Counted from the first letter of the stretch, positions 21,387 through 32,397 are shown. The stretch is DNA of 39,989 bases from Paramacrobiotus richtersi (GCA_034698045.1 JAQGAU010000113.1:1-39989); one strand, 5' to 3'. Notes: generated by a model from the sequence alone, not told the origin. Translations and numbers: made by a program.

Positions 21387-22624
21387 TCTGGGTTACAACT
21401 TCCATAGACCTCATCTTAGCACACTGGCGATGCTTAAACGATCGTCCATGATGGTAATTTACTTGTTGATAACATTGGTACATGTATTTACAGAATGCCG
21501 GGGCATGGGGACGTTTTTTTCGTTCTGGAGGCACCGGAAATAAAAGTGTGACATTATGGACTGTTTATTGGACAGCGTCGTACCTGGATCCCTCTTGCTG
21601 ATGGCTAGTAACATACAAACATAAATTCGATAGAAACTGTTTATTTTTTCCCGCTGATGCTTTTCGAAAGTGTTCTTGTTGCCGGTTTGGTTTTGTGTAT
21701 GGTACCCTGCTTTTCTTATCCACATTTGCCATGTGATTGCAATTATTACGCTGTTGAAGTGTGTCGAAAGAATAGACACTGTATACTTGTTGAACTGTAA
21801 CCGATGGCGATTATTTATCGATTTATTAGAATTAATTGCGATTTTACTGCTAATTGTTTCCTTCTTTTAATTTTTTTAAAAATCTTTAATTAAATGTGTT
21901 AATTAAATCTATTTTTTTACGTTCATTTGTGTATGCATTGTTCGAGCTTTCAACAGGTTCCACATAGTTCAGAAAAGCTGGAAGAAGGACCTTTGAGAAA
22001 TGTAGATCATTATTGCTGTATTTGTTGGTATTGCTTTAAAATAATTTGCTATAAATAAAACTTCGCATAAATAAATAAATTACCTTGAACAGTTGAGATA
22101 ATTTAATTACCTTGAGATAATTAATTTTACGCTGCTTTACTGGTTGTGCGTGCTGCGAGAGACAGACACGTAATGTTGACCTTTTCCGGTATTTCTCGGT
22201 GTTCAAAGACTTGCTTGACTTTCTTTAGCCGATAACAAGTGTTGAATCGACTTCTTGAAATTAATTTTCATTTTATTCCATTAACTGCTGATGCCGCAGA
22301 GTTAGTCAATTATCATAAACTTGTTCATAAAAGTTCAAGGTGCTGATTGTGGCTTTTGGATAAGTGAAGTTCATGGAATGCAGATACCATTTTTCTATGG
22401 CGGCGTACTAACGGCGATGTGGTTTGACCTTTGAACGAATTAATCACTATCGACAATTCGAATTTCTGTGTGTATAATCGGAATCGTCGAAGAAACATAG
22501 TACTAAAAAAATGCGTTACACTACGGTCTACAAAATGGAGAATGTGACAGTTCAAGTTCAACTTTAAGCACGAAGTGTGACTTCCGGCCGAGCAATTTTG
22601 CAGTTTTTTTGGTTCCGACTGTCC
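21387..22624 (+). other. Spacer between F4 and F5
   Basis: The family 3' flank (ACATGTATTTACAGAATGCC at about 21480, then GGCACCGGAAAT) matches the 3' flanks of F5 and of inverted F6. The GTTGACCTTTTCCGGTA landmark is at about 22172. CTTCCGGCCGAGC, at about 22580, is the box that precedes the cassette. The open frames here are short and unsupported. Confidence 0.5.
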
Positions 22625-22693
22625 GGGCGGTAGCCGGGGTGACACAGAGCCTAGTCGGAAAAGCATCAGTTACTGCTAACGGGCGGCCGTAAC
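22625..22693 (+). promoter_or_regulatory. Promoter-like cassette upstream of F5
   Basis: GGGCGGTAGCCGGGGTGACAC ... AGTTACTGC ... ACGGGCGGCCGTAACGTTAAC, 370 bp before the F5 ATG. It matches the F1 cassette at nearly all of the first 20 positions. Confidence 0.6.
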
Positions 22694-22994
22694 GTTAACT
22701 TGCCGTCTTTTATGCTTTTCACATTTTCACAGCGATTGCTCATTTCACTGATTTCATGTTTCAACGCGAATCGAGAATCGCGATCTCTGTTTCATCTGAT
22801 ATGTAGACGCTATCGCTAATCAGTGACACAGATTTGATGATTTCAGTAGTCATTTCTAATCAATCGTTTTTTCATCAGCTAACTCGAGCTGTTTTCGGAG
22901 ACTGATCGTGAATCAGAGACTCGTAACCAAACACAATTGGAACGAATCTGGTAAGAAACCGAGTCCCTGCGGGTCTTCTCTTGGACTCTCCAGA

Positions 22995-24239
22995 ATGGCT
23001 GCCACCGATGAAGAAGCGCTGCCCACACTGACTGAGCTCACGATCCCCATTTTGGATGAACTGTTCCAGTACACCGACGTGCGACTGCAGGCAACACTCC
23101 GTCGCACCTGTGTTTTCTTCAACGATCTCCTGCAACCGCGCGTGGCATTGTGTCGCGACATCCGCATCTTCATTCCTCCTGGGGAGTATTGGTATGACAA
23201 ACTCTTCCGTAAAACCTTGCAAGGGTTCCACGTGAAATGCCTCGAGTGGTTTGGCCACAGTCCCATTCGCACGGTGATCGTCGAAGGTCCCTATGATCAT
23301 ATCAGCCAATTCAGTGATTTTTGTTATGCTCTGGAACAGATTGAGGATCTACAGTTCCGGCAGCTCATCTTCCTTCGACAGACATTCCGAGACCCGGTTT
23401 ACATGGGTTGTCATAACGTGTATTTCTGGCGAAAGTATTTGAAGAGGAACATCTGTCAGCAGTTTACATTTCGTGATGTGGTCTTCAGTCATCTGCAGAA
23501 TGTCATGCTGCCGGACATTGGGCCGATTCTTGTGGGATGGGAGGAGCGCCAGGCGCACATGGTGCAGGAGCAAATCATCCCGGTACGGGGTTCCGTGGAT
23601 GTTCTGTCTGTCACGTTCGACCATGACCTGCTGGATTTGATCGAACGCCACTGCCCGGAACTGGACGAGGAACAAATGGCCGATATCATTCAGTGGAAGG
23701 CCGCATGCCAAAACAGGTAGGTTGGACTTTCGATATAATGAAAACGCAGTAATAGGCAGAGATTAATTATAATCTGATTATTTATATTTATTTATAGATT
23801 AATTATATTCTTTATCGTACTTGATCTGCACTCTGAATATCAGTTCAGTGAAGCGCAGTCGAATGTTGTTGTTTTTTCTATTACTATTGCGCATATGAGT
23901 TACTGGGTTTCTCTTATGTTTTTATAAAAAGTTTTTTTGTTTCGGAATGCATTAGACCTGCAGAATTACTTATTCCCCGAATTGACGAATTGAAGCAGGC
24001 GTTTTTCTGTGTGTGTTTCTAGTTGGTACACGCTGTGGGGATGGATCGCGCACGATTACCGGCCGTGTAATGCGCTGTACAGTAAAGGCTGGGTCCGCCT
24101 GGACAAGGCATCGGACGAGTTGGTCGAAGCGGCCCGCACCGTCGATGTCCGCCAAATGACCAGACTGGGGCGCGCGGCATTCTTCTACGCCATGAAGGAA
24201 GAAGAAATGAGCAAGGCCCGCTATTCCAGCAGCAAATAG
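22995..24239 (+). CDS. F5: array-family F-box-like protein, two exons
   Basis: Exons 22995-23716 and 24023-24239 (AG|GTAGGT, TTTCTAG|T) give 312 residues. It belongs to the F4-F6 subgroup (MAATDEEALPTLTEL, GEYWYDKLF, VMLPDIGPI, GWEER). The F-box-like segment is ILDELFQYTDVRL ... LRRTCVFFNDLL. Exon 2 has a four-residue loss at its start (WYTLWGWIAHDYRPCNA against WGMGYTLRDFIARDDRPCNA) and an unusual D-to-Y change inside the otherwise invariant DDRPCN. The tail is short and ends SSSK. The donor GTAGGT is weaker than the family's GTAAGT. Downstream it faces F6 tail to tail, with homologous 3' flanks in opposite orientations. Confidence 0.8.
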
Positions 24240-24880
24240 ATGGTGTGTTTTCGTTAATCTTCGGTACATTTTCCGTACATCACATTGGTAGACAATCGTC
24301 TGTGCATTTGATTGTGAATTTGCTCGTTTATAACATCGGTACATGTATTTAGAGAATGCCGGGACATGGGGACGTTTCATTCGTGTTTGAGGCGCCGGAA
24401 ATGAAAATGCGACATCATGGACTGTATACTGGGCAGCGTTGTACCTGGATCGCTCTTGCTGAACGGCTAGCAACATACATCCTAGAATGACATTAAATTT
24501 CGATAGAAATTGTTTGTTTCTTTCCACTGATGATGATGATTCAGAAAAAGTGTTCGAATATGTTCCTGTTGCCGGATTGATGTTTATGTCGGATTTACTG
24601 TATTTCTTGTCACATTTACCATGTTATTGCAGTCATTACGATGGATGTTAAAGTATGTGTAAAGAATACTTACGGGATACTTTTTTAACTGCAGCCGATG
24701 GCAATTATTTTTCGATATACTGGAATTATTTTTATCGATTTCTTGGAATAAATTGCGATTTTACTGGGCCGGAAATTCAGAGATCGCCGTCATCACGAAA
24801 ACACCACCGGAAAGCGTCGTATCCTCATAGAAAAAACAAATCATATAGTCATAATATCGTCGACACGTGCTCTTCAAAGA
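24240..24880. other. 3' flank of F5 and inversion boundary
   Basis: About 24345-24480 (ACATGTATTTAGAGAATGCC ... GGCGCCGGAAATGAAAAT) is the family 3' flank. Its counterpart from F6 lies reversed at about 26040-26130. The switch from plus-oriented to minus-oriented repeat copies occurs at around 24750-24880. The open frame over 24655-25038 spans this junction and is not a gene. Confidence 0.5.
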
Positions 24881-25183
24881 AACAAGGTACACACCAAAGA
24901 AAATATATACTACTGAATAACCACCGCACCAACAAACACGTCCAGATAAGCAAGAATTTGCCACACACTGGACACCAACAACCGACGCAGACGGAAATGC
25001 ATGGCAAAAACGTTATTCAACCGTCTTGCCAACCATAATAAAACAAAGCAAAGGGTGCTTTATTCATGACTCAATAATAATGAAATATAAAGTAATAATG
25101 ATCATAATATTCGATCCTGCCAGCCATTCACAAGGATAAATGTTAAACTAATAAGATTATAAAAACAGACGCGTGCGCGGGAA
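24881..25183 (-). repeat. Inverted copy of the GIY-YIG gene's 3' flank
   Basis: Read on the minus strand, this matches the region after the GIY-YIG stop codon. Shared pieces include TTTATCCTTGTGAATGG against TTTATCCGTGTGAAATGG, GGTTGAATAACG (both) and GTTGGTGCGGTGGTTATT against GTTGGTGGTTATT. It directly continues the pseudo-exon at 25184-25300. Confidence 0.65.
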
Positions 25184-25300
25184 TTAATCGTCCATCTCTT
25201 CCGGAAAGATTTGGCATTCTTCCCTGGTGATCGGCGTATACGGGAGAGATCCCCTCCAACATGGGTTTGCCGGGCCGAACGTTTTGTAATTATTCACCGA
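25184..25300 (-). pseudogene. Fragment of the last exon of the GIY-YIG gene
   Basis: On the minus strand the end reads TPITREECQIFPEEMDD and a stop, against TLITKGERQIFPEEIDD in the parent gene. The match continues upstream at nucleotide level through CCCATGTTGGAGGGG (parent TCCATGTTGAAGGGG) with a frameshift between. No other exon of the parent is near. It is a passenger of segmental duplication, inverted together with F6. Confidence 0.75.
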
Positions 25301-26242
25301 TTTTCCCTGAATACTCCACTGATTGTTAGTTGTTACAGATTATTTATTATTATATTTGCATCAATTTCGATCGGACTTTTTTTAAGAAGCATAACTAGGG
25401 AAAATCATTAATCTTGTGAAGTACTCAATGCCACAATTATACATACGTATACGTCGAGATTTCATATTTATACGGATTGAAATAATACGTTTTATAATAT
25501 CGGTATTACGGTTTTCATGGATTCGTTTTCAACCCGCGTTCCATCGCCTACCTTTTTATTTGGGAAAAATGAAAACATCGGCATAAACAGCAACGATGAA
25601 GCCATACCATCAAATACAGCAACGATCTACATTCCTCGAACTTTTTTCTTCAAGCTTTTCTACACTATGTTTAATCTGCTAAAATTTTGATACATAAACG
25701 AATTTAATGTAAAAAAATAAAATTAGGTATACAAAAAGGAAGAATAAAATAGCAATAAAACTCTAATTAATTCCAATAAATTGATAAATAAGTGGCATCG
25801 AGGCTGCAGTTAACAAAGTATCCAGTACGTATTCTTTTCACATACTTCAGCATCGTAATGACTGCAATTTAACATGGCAAATGTGATTAGAAATACAGTA
25901 TATCCGACATAACACAAAACCGGCAACAGGAACATATTCGAACACTTTCCAGAATCATCAGTGGAAAGAAACAAAGCATTTCGATCGAAATGTACTGTTC
26001 TAGGATGTATGTTACAAGGCATCAGGAGGAACGACGATGCCCAATATGCAGTCCAGATTTTCATTTCCGGTGCCTCAAAATGAAAAAAGTCCCCATGTCC
26101 GTGCATTCTGTGAACACATGTACCGATGTTATTGACGAGTAAACTAACAATCACGGACGATTGTTAACTAAGCATCGCCAATTTGCAAAATGAGGTTATG
26201 ACCATGAATACACACCATTTCGTTGTAGTTGGATCTCACCTT
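25301..26242 (-). other. Spacer between the GIY-YIG fragment and F6
   Basis: The right part (about 25800-26190) is the inverted family 3' flank of F6, matching 21475-21720 and 24345-24660. The left part (25301-25800) is AT-rich and I recognise nothing in it. An open frame at 26154-25810 (minus) covers the 3' flank and lacks any family domain. Confidence 0.45.
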
Positions 26243-27392
26243 TCATTTCTCTTCTTTGCGAGCTTCCTTCATGACGTAGAAGAAGGCTGTCCGTGCAATT
26301 TTGGTCATCTGGCGGACATCCACGGTGCGGGCCGCTGTGCCCATCTTGCCCGCTCCCTTGTACAGTTCGTTCCTGCCCTTGCTGTACAGCGCATTACACG
26401 GCCGATCATCACGCACGATGAAATCCCGCACCGTGTACCCCAGGCTCCAACTAGAAAAAAACCCACAAACACATTCGGCCGCGCAGCACTGAAATTATGT
26501 CAAGAGCAGATCAAGTACGATAAAGCAATAAAACCACCGAACTAATCAGCTACAGAAATATTTCTTGAAATACCGATGAATCAACCCGCTACAGGACTAT
26601 CAATGTGGTTTACTGTGCCTAACGATTGAGTAAAATTTTACGTTCTCTTCATATCCAGAGTACAGCTTACTCCTCGCATGTCGCTTTCCATTTCATGATA
26701 TCGGCCATCTGTTCTTCGTCCAGTTCCGGACAGTGACGTTCAATCAAATCCTTCAGATCATGGTCGAATCTGGCAGAAGGAACATCCACTGAACCTCGTA
26801 TCGGGACGATTTGATTCTGCACCATGTACGCCTTGCGCTCCTCCCATCCGACAGTAATCTCCCCAATGTCCGGCTGCATGACATTCTGTAACTGGCCAAA
26901 GATCACATCATGAAACGTCAACCGCTGACTGCTTGTTTTCGTTTGCACACGATTCCGGTATAACCAAAACATCAGTCCGTACAAGACGAGAGGATCGCGG
27001 AATGTCTGTCGGATGAAAATGAGCTCCTGGAAATGGAGATCCTCAATCTCCTCCAGACCCCGGCAAAAATCTTCCAGTTGGCTGACATAATCATAGGGAC
27101 CTTCGACGATCACGGTTCGAATGGGACTGTGGCCAAACCATTCGAGGCATTTCGCGTGGAAACTTTTCAGGGTTTTCTGGAAGAGAGTGTCATACCAATA
27201 CTCCCGAGGAGGTATGAAGATGCGGATGTCGCGACACCATGCCACGCGCGGAAGTAGGAGATCGTTGAAGAGGACACACGTGCGACGGAGTGCTGCTTGG
27301 AGTCGCACGTCGGTGTACTGGAACAGTTCATCCAGGATAGGGATCGCCAGCTCAGTCAGTGTGGGTAGAGCTTCTTCATCGGAGGCAGCCAT
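26243..27392 (-). CDS. F6: array-family F-box-like protein, two exons, inverted
   Basis: On the minus strand, exons 27392-26671 and 26450-26243 (GA|GTAAGC, TTTCTAG|T) give 309 residues. The N-terminus MAASDEEALPTLTEL, the loop REYWYDTLF and DIGEITVGWEER place it with F4 and F5. The F-box-like part is ILDELFQYTDVRL ... LRRTCVLFNDLL. Exon 2 begins WSLGYTVRDFIVRDDRPCNA and ends with a short tail, KEARKEEK. GRNELYKGAGKMGTAAR differs from the common GWNELDKESDELVKAAR, losing the conserved tryptophan. It lies head to head with F7, 701 bp between start codons, and has no complete cassette in its own orientation. Confidence 0.82.
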
Positions 27393-27718
27393 TCTGCAGA
27401 TTTCAAGAGAAGAAACAATTTTTCTACCGAATGGTTTCCAAAATTCCAATGTGCCTGATTACGAGCTCTGATTCACGATCTGTCTCCAACAGCTCGAATT
27501 AGCTGATTTCTAACGAATCGAATTACTGATTAGAAAAGATTAAAGAGTAGCATCAAGTCTGTGTGACTGATTAGTAGACAGCATCTACAGAAATAAAAAT
27601 AAAAATGTTTCAACAAACAGAGATCGCGATTCTCGATGAAATGTGAAATCAGTGAAAAGTAATCCGATAAATATATAAAAGAATCGTTGGCAGATTTCTG
27701 ATTGCCGAATGTGTCCGT
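27393..27718 (-). promoter_or_regulatory. 5' flank of F6, lacking its own cassette
   Basis: Read on the minus strand, 27660-27393 matches the stretch between cassette and ATG in F5 (landmarks TTTCAACA-GA-TCGAGAATCGCGATCTCTGT and CAGCTAATTCGAGCTGTTGGAGACAG). The homology stops near 27660, just short of where the GGGCGGT cassette should be. The plus-oriented cassette of F7 begins at 27719. Confidence 0.5.
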
Positions 27719-27770
27719 GGGCGGTTGCCGGCGGTGACATACAGAGCACCGCTCAAGGGCAGCAGTGACG
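27719..27770 (+). promoter_or_regulatory. Promoter-like cassette between divergent F6 and F7
   Basis: GGGCGGTTGCCGGCGGTGACAT ... CACCGCTCAAGGGCAGCAGTGACG, 375 bp before the F7 ATG and 327 bp from the F6 ATG. It is the only cassette in the 701-bp divergent spacer, so it may serve both genes. The TGACGTC at its end resembles a CRE half. Confidence 0.55.
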
Positions 27771-28093
27771 TCGACTTCCGGTTTGCTGTTGGCATTTCAG
27801 TTACTTCTACACACATTACAGTTCGGAGATCTGTTTTCTGACTTTTACGATTAAAATTAATATGCATGATGACATTGGACTGATTGGAGTCTACATCACC
27901 TCTACAATGACACTGATTTACCTGTGTTTTAATTACTAATTTAATTATAAATTCGAGCTGATCCTGAAACTGGAAGCTTCTGGTCAAAGACGATTGGAAT
28001 CGGGAACCAGCACCGGACTCGTGTTTTTCCACAGCGAACCCCAGAATAATAGACTGCGGGCCGTCTGCGGCCAGAACTCTTGGAGCATGCAGC

Positions 28094-29415
28094 ATGGCTG
28101 CCTCCGTTGAAGAAGTTTTGCCCCGACTGACTGAACTACCCATCCCGCTCCTGAACGAACTGCTGCAGTATGCCGATGTGGTATTGCAAGCCAGACTCCG
28201 TCGCACATGTGCCCTGTTCAATCTTCTCCTGCTGCCGCGTGTTGCCGCCTGCCGAGAAATCCGCATCTTCATCCATCCGCGATATCCACCTGGATTCTGT
28301 AATTATCTCTTCTGCATGACTTTGAAGAGGTTCCACGCTAACTGCATCGCGTGGTTTGGCCACAGTCCCATACGGACGGTGATCGTCGAAGGTCCCGACG
28401 ATCACGCCTGTGAACTACAAGATTTCTGTATTAGTCTGGACAGTGTTAAGAATCTCGATTTCCAGCAGATTATATTCGTTCGGCAGACATTCCGCGATCC
28501 ATTCTACTTGTCCGATCATACAGTTTCTTGCCAGAATAATCTTAAGAAAAAGAACATCTGTCAGCAGTTGACATTTCATGATGTTATCTTCAGTCAGCTG
28601 CAAAATGTGCTAAATCCGGAAGATGTTATTGGCGAGAGGATGGGACGGGACGAGCGCAAAGCGTACATGGTACAGGAGCAGATCATCCCGATACGGGGTT
28701 CGCTGGATGTTCGTTCCGCCCGATTCGACCATGACCTGCTGGATCTGGTCGAGCGTCACTGCCCGGAACTGGACGAATCACAAATGGCCGATATGATGCA
28801 GTGGAAGGCCACATGCCAGGACCGGTAAGTTGTACTGTGCGGATATGGACAAGTTCCAGTAGAGGAAGACTGAATTACAGTCAAAAGTGCAGGGAAACGC
28901 TAGGGGTGGTACATTAGCATTTTTGATTGGTCGATAGCACAGTAGCAGTTTTAATTGGTCAATGAAAATGAGCAGTTTTCATTGGTCAGCAGGGATTGGT
29001 CATTTTTCTATGTACTGATTTCTGTAGAATCAAGTTACCTGTTTCATTAGTTTTATGGCCTTGTGCTCATCTTTAATTAAGTGCTTCTGAGTAGGCGAGG
29101 CGCCGTTAAACGGATCTACGTTGAATCAAAACATACATTTTTAGGTGGTGTATGGGATACCGGCTACGGGATTTCATCGCGCACGATGACCGGCCGTATA
29201 ATGCGCTGTACCGTCAAGGCTGGCATGGACTGGACGCGGGATCGCACGAGCTGGTCACAGCGGCCCGTGCCGTCGATGTCCGCCAGATGACCAAAATGGC
29301 GCGGACGGCATTCTTCTACTGCATGCAGGAAATGCGCAGAGAAGATGAACGACAGGCAGACTTGCGCGAAAGGAAGAAGGCTTTGTTGACTCCAGCCTGT
29401 AGTAAATCAATGTGA
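28094..29415 (+). CDS. F7: array-family F-box-like protein, two exons
   Basis: Exons 28094-28824 and 29145-29415 (CG|GTAAGT, TTTTTAG|G) give 333 residues. The F-box-like part is diverged in its second half: LLNELLQYADVVLQ-ARLRRTCALFNLLL. The loop after RIFI is long (HPRYPPGFCNYLF). EGPDDHACEL replaces EGPYDHVSQL, and one or two residues are missing after YLSDH relative to F1. Exon 2 begins WCMGYRLRDFIAHDDRPYNA, with C-to-Y in DDRPCN, and ends in a 30-residue basic tail. ATG and context (CAGCATGGCTGCCTCC) match the family. Its intron holds four ATTGGTC repeats. Confidence 0.82.
28926..29001 (+). repeat. Four ATTGGTC repeats in the F7 intron
   Basis: ATTGGTC occurs at 28926-28932, 28954-28960, 28981-28987 and 28995-29001, embedded in related GCAGTTTT(A/C)ATTGGTCA units. 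The complement GACCAAT is a CCAAT-box-like sequence. One copy also occurs in the F4 intron (about 20890). Either a decaying minisatellite or a regulatory cluster. Confidence 0.55.
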
Positions 29416-29855
29416 ATGGTGTGTGCCCTGCTGTTGTCGTCGACGTAATCTTAATATTTTACGAAATCTTCATCTTGAAATTTGTATCATAACTGGCGAG
29501 TTTTAGCCAGTTTTCATTGATTGTAAATGTATTCATATGGTGCTTAAACAATTTGTATTCTGGGTATATATTCATGACACAGAAATTAGTTTCGTTTTTG
29601 AGACGTACTCGTATGATCTGAAATATATCGCTTCTTGTTGCAAGGTAATATTATTATATAAGTACTTTTGGATGGAAGTGAGGGCGATCTAATAAATCTG
29701 AGCTGTACAAGAAATATTCAGTATTGATACGAATATTATTAAAATTACATGTATATGAGCTAGATTGTCCAACTGAAACTGTATTCGAGGAACGGAGTGT
29801 GAGTTCCGCCGGCTTGTATGTTGACAAGTTTATTGCATTGATTATTAGTGCGCCT
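29416..29855 (+). other. Spacer between F7 and F8
   Basis: This is a short version of the unit spacer. GTGAGTTCCGCCGGCTTG at about 29799 is the box that usually precedes the cassette. The GIY-YIG-derived landmarks are not recognisable here. The minus-strand open frame over it has no family domain. Confidence 0.4.
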
Positions 29856-30060
29856 GGGTGGTAACCGGGGTGAACAGACAAACCGCTATGGAAAACATAG
29901 AAAGCAACGTTACGTTTTTTTCGCAGTGTTACATTATGTACCGCATAAGAGTGGAATAAGCTGACTTATGATACCATGGTACAGCAATAAACACTTGTGA
30001 GGCTATTAAGCTCAAAGAGGCAATGAAAGATAGAAAGCAACCGGTAAAGGGCGGCAGTTA
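29856..30060 (+). promoter_or_regulatory. Promoter-like cassette upstream of F8, split by an insertion
   Basis: The first half is GGGTGGTAACCGGGGTGAACAG (29856-29877) and the second is ACCGGTAAAGGGCGGCAGTT (about 30040-30059). Between them is an insert bounded by the 12-bp direct repeat ATAGAAAGCAAC. Without the insert, the cassette lies about 365 bp from the F8 ATG, the normal distance. Confidence 0.55.
29897..30041. mobile_element. Small insertion with 12-bp direct repeats inside the F8 cassette
   Basis: ATAGAAAGCAAC occurs at 29897-29908 and at 30030-30041. The 121 bp between them (29909-30029) has no counterpart in the other cassettes. The direct repeats could be a target-site duplication, although 12 bp is unusual for short DNA elements, and I see no clear terminal inverted repeats. 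Confidence 0.5.
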
Positions 30061-30351
30061 CTATTAGATTCCGGTCCTTTATGGCCGTCTGCATTTCAGG
30101 TTCCAACCAGAATCAGCCTGCAACCGAAACTGAAAATTTCATTTCTGCTACTTCCGCTGTTAATTTCACACCATAATGATCAGATTTTGAGCTTTAATAT
30201 GTCCACGTGCACTGCACTGAGACAGATTCCGATGATTTCACTGTTTTGAAGTCGTCTGATATTGTTGCTTCCAGCGGATCGGATCAGACTGTGGAGATTC
30301 GTTGAAAACACCAGCTGAACGTGTTCGCACAAGACTGCTGGGAAATCCACA

Positions 30352-31730
30352 ATGGCAGCATCCGAAGAATCTTTGCGCCTACTCACCAAGCTACCCATCC
30401 CGATCCTGCACGAACTACTGCAGTACACGGACGTGCGACTACAAGCTGCACTCCGTCGCACCTGTGCCCTCTTCAACCATCTTCTGCTGCCGCGCGTTGC
30501 ATCCTGTCGCGACATTCGCATCTTCATACCTCCTCGACGCTGGCAAACTCTCTTCAACAAAACATTGAAACGGTTCCACACGAAATGCCTCGAGTGGTTC
30601 GGCCACAGTCCCATTCGCACGGTGATCGTCGAAGGTCCCTCTGGCCATGTAAGCCAGCTAATTGACTTTTGTAGTGGTCTGGAGGAGATTGATGATCTCC
30701 ATTTCCAGCAGATCATTTTCATTGGACAGACATTCCGCGATCCGTTCTACTTGGGCAAACATATACGTTATTTCTGCCAGGATCGTCTGAAGAATAAGAA
30801 TATCTGTCAGCAGTTAACATTTCATGGTGCGATCTTCAGCCAGTTCCAGAATATAATGCAAGCGGAAGATATCATTGGTGTGAAGATGGGACGGGAAGAG
30901 CGCAAGGCGTATATGGTACAGGAGCAGATCATCCCGATACGGGGTTCGCTGAATGTTCATTCCGAAACGTTCTACCACGACTTTCTGGATTTGATCGAGC
31001 GTCACTGTCCGGAAGTGAATGAGGAACAAATGGCCGATATCATGCAGTGGAAGGCGGCCAAGGCCAAAGGCAAGGACCGGTAAGTTTCGGTACATTGATA
31101 AAATTTCAGTATAGGTAAATCCACAGGCAGCATGAAACCTTGTGGTAGAAGCGTAACAGTTTCATTCGTCAGTGCTGTATGGATTTCAGTACTTATTTTG
31201 ATTCCCTTGCAATCGACTTCTTGTGCATGTTAACCGTGTTAACACGCTGCAGTTCGAACGGATATGCAGACTTTTTTGTTGTACGGCAATAGCCCAAAAC
31301 ATACGTTTCTTGTTGAATTGCCAGGTACGGCATGAGGTACACGCTACGGGGGTATATCGCGCATGATGACCGGCCGTGTAATGCGCTATACAGCAAGGGC
31401 TGGAATTTAGTGGACAAGGAATCGCGGAGGCTGGTCAAAGCGGCCCGTACCGTCGATGTCCGCCAGATGACGAAGATTGCGCGGACAGCCTTCTTCTACT
31501 CCATGAAGCAAGCGCGCAATGAGGACGAACGACGGGCCGTAGCGCACTCGGCTAGGAATGCCTGGTTAAATTCCTGCTGTGAAAAAAGGTGCGGATATAT
31601 CGTTAATCTACAAAATGCGGTAAGTTTTCGACTGTTGATAGTGGTTGTACATAAACTCGAATACATCGCGTATGTATTTGCAGAACTGATGTCCCGGGCG
31701 TTTAGAAGAGGGGAATTTTTTGTTTGTTGA
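30352..31730 (+). CDS. F8: array-family F-box-like protein with a long C-terminal tail, two exons
   Basis: Exons 30352-31079 and 31325-31730 (CG|GTAAGT, TGCCAG|G) give 377 residues, the longest member. The F-box-like segment is LTKLPIPILHELLQYTDVRL ... LRRTCALFNHLL. The loop after RIFIPP is the shortest (RRWQTLF). The end of exon 1 gains a KAAKAKGKDR stretch. Exon 2 begins YGMRYTLRGYIAHDDRPCNA, with Y for the usual W. After the MKQARNEDERRA region it runs on about 60 residues past the point where relatives stop, through sequence that is 3' flank in other copies (the TATGTATTTGCAGAACTGA landmark lies inside the frame). The tail is therefore probably a loss-of-stop extension; splicing at the AAAAG|GTGCGG site at about 31589 is a weaker alternative. 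Confidence 0.78.
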
Positions 31731-32397
31731 AGGAATTGGATAGTATTGAGCAGCGCCGTACTTGGATCTAATGGCTGATACTAAGCTTCTGACAATTGTG
31801 AGGAGGACGTTGTATATTTAGGTTGCGCTGGTTTGTTTCTTTACGTTGAAAAATCAGCATAATTATACATACGAGTGTGTTTCACTCTATCCGGTTTTGA
31901 TACGTCAATGATATATTATAGCGTTTCTAGCTTGGAGATGTGATCATTGTGACTTGAATCATCCAGAAAACAAATTAACTACTGGATGTTAATCCGACCG
32001 GTAAAAAGATGTACTAGCACGCCAGAGCACGGAGCAGTGTTTTTTTATTACGGGATAATGCGTATGATATTATGTATGATATACAATCAGTGCTGTAACA
32101 TCGGTAACATCGATACTTCTATCGGTATTGTATCAGTACTCGTATGGTTTCGTTGTTACACATATTTTATACTTGTCTGACACAAAAATTAATAGTTGTA
32201 CAATGTGCTTGATAGCGTTTTTGTATTTGGGATCTGCTTAATCTGTGCTTGAATTAATCCCGATACTAGTATTTTATATTGCACCAGCCAAAGCTGTAGA
32301 GGAAACATAGGACAGGATTCACATTACACTGTTGAAATAGGAAGCGTGACTTCCGGCTGGCTCGGCTTTACACAATCCTGGTGCCAATTACGTCTGT
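31731..32397 (+). other. Spacer between F8 and F9
   Basis: The spacer contains CAGTGCTGTAACATCGGTAA at about 32089, followed by a small imperfect inverted repeat (ATCGATAC / ATCGGTATTGTATC). A GACTTCCGGCTGGCTCGGCT box lies at about 32348, upstream of the cassette. No gene is present. Confidence 0.45.

Noticed and set aside
24655..25038. Plus-strand open frame of 127 codons between F5 and F6
   Set aside because: It crosses the inversion boundary and runs antisense over the copied GIY-YIG 3' flank, which is non-coding in the parent. There is no domain or splice context.
32089..32150. CAGTGCTGTAAC taken as a second hAT terminus
   Set aside because: No matching inverted end or 8-bp duplication was found downstream, and a similar sequence at about 37269 lies in the equivalent spacer, so it is part of the duplicated block.
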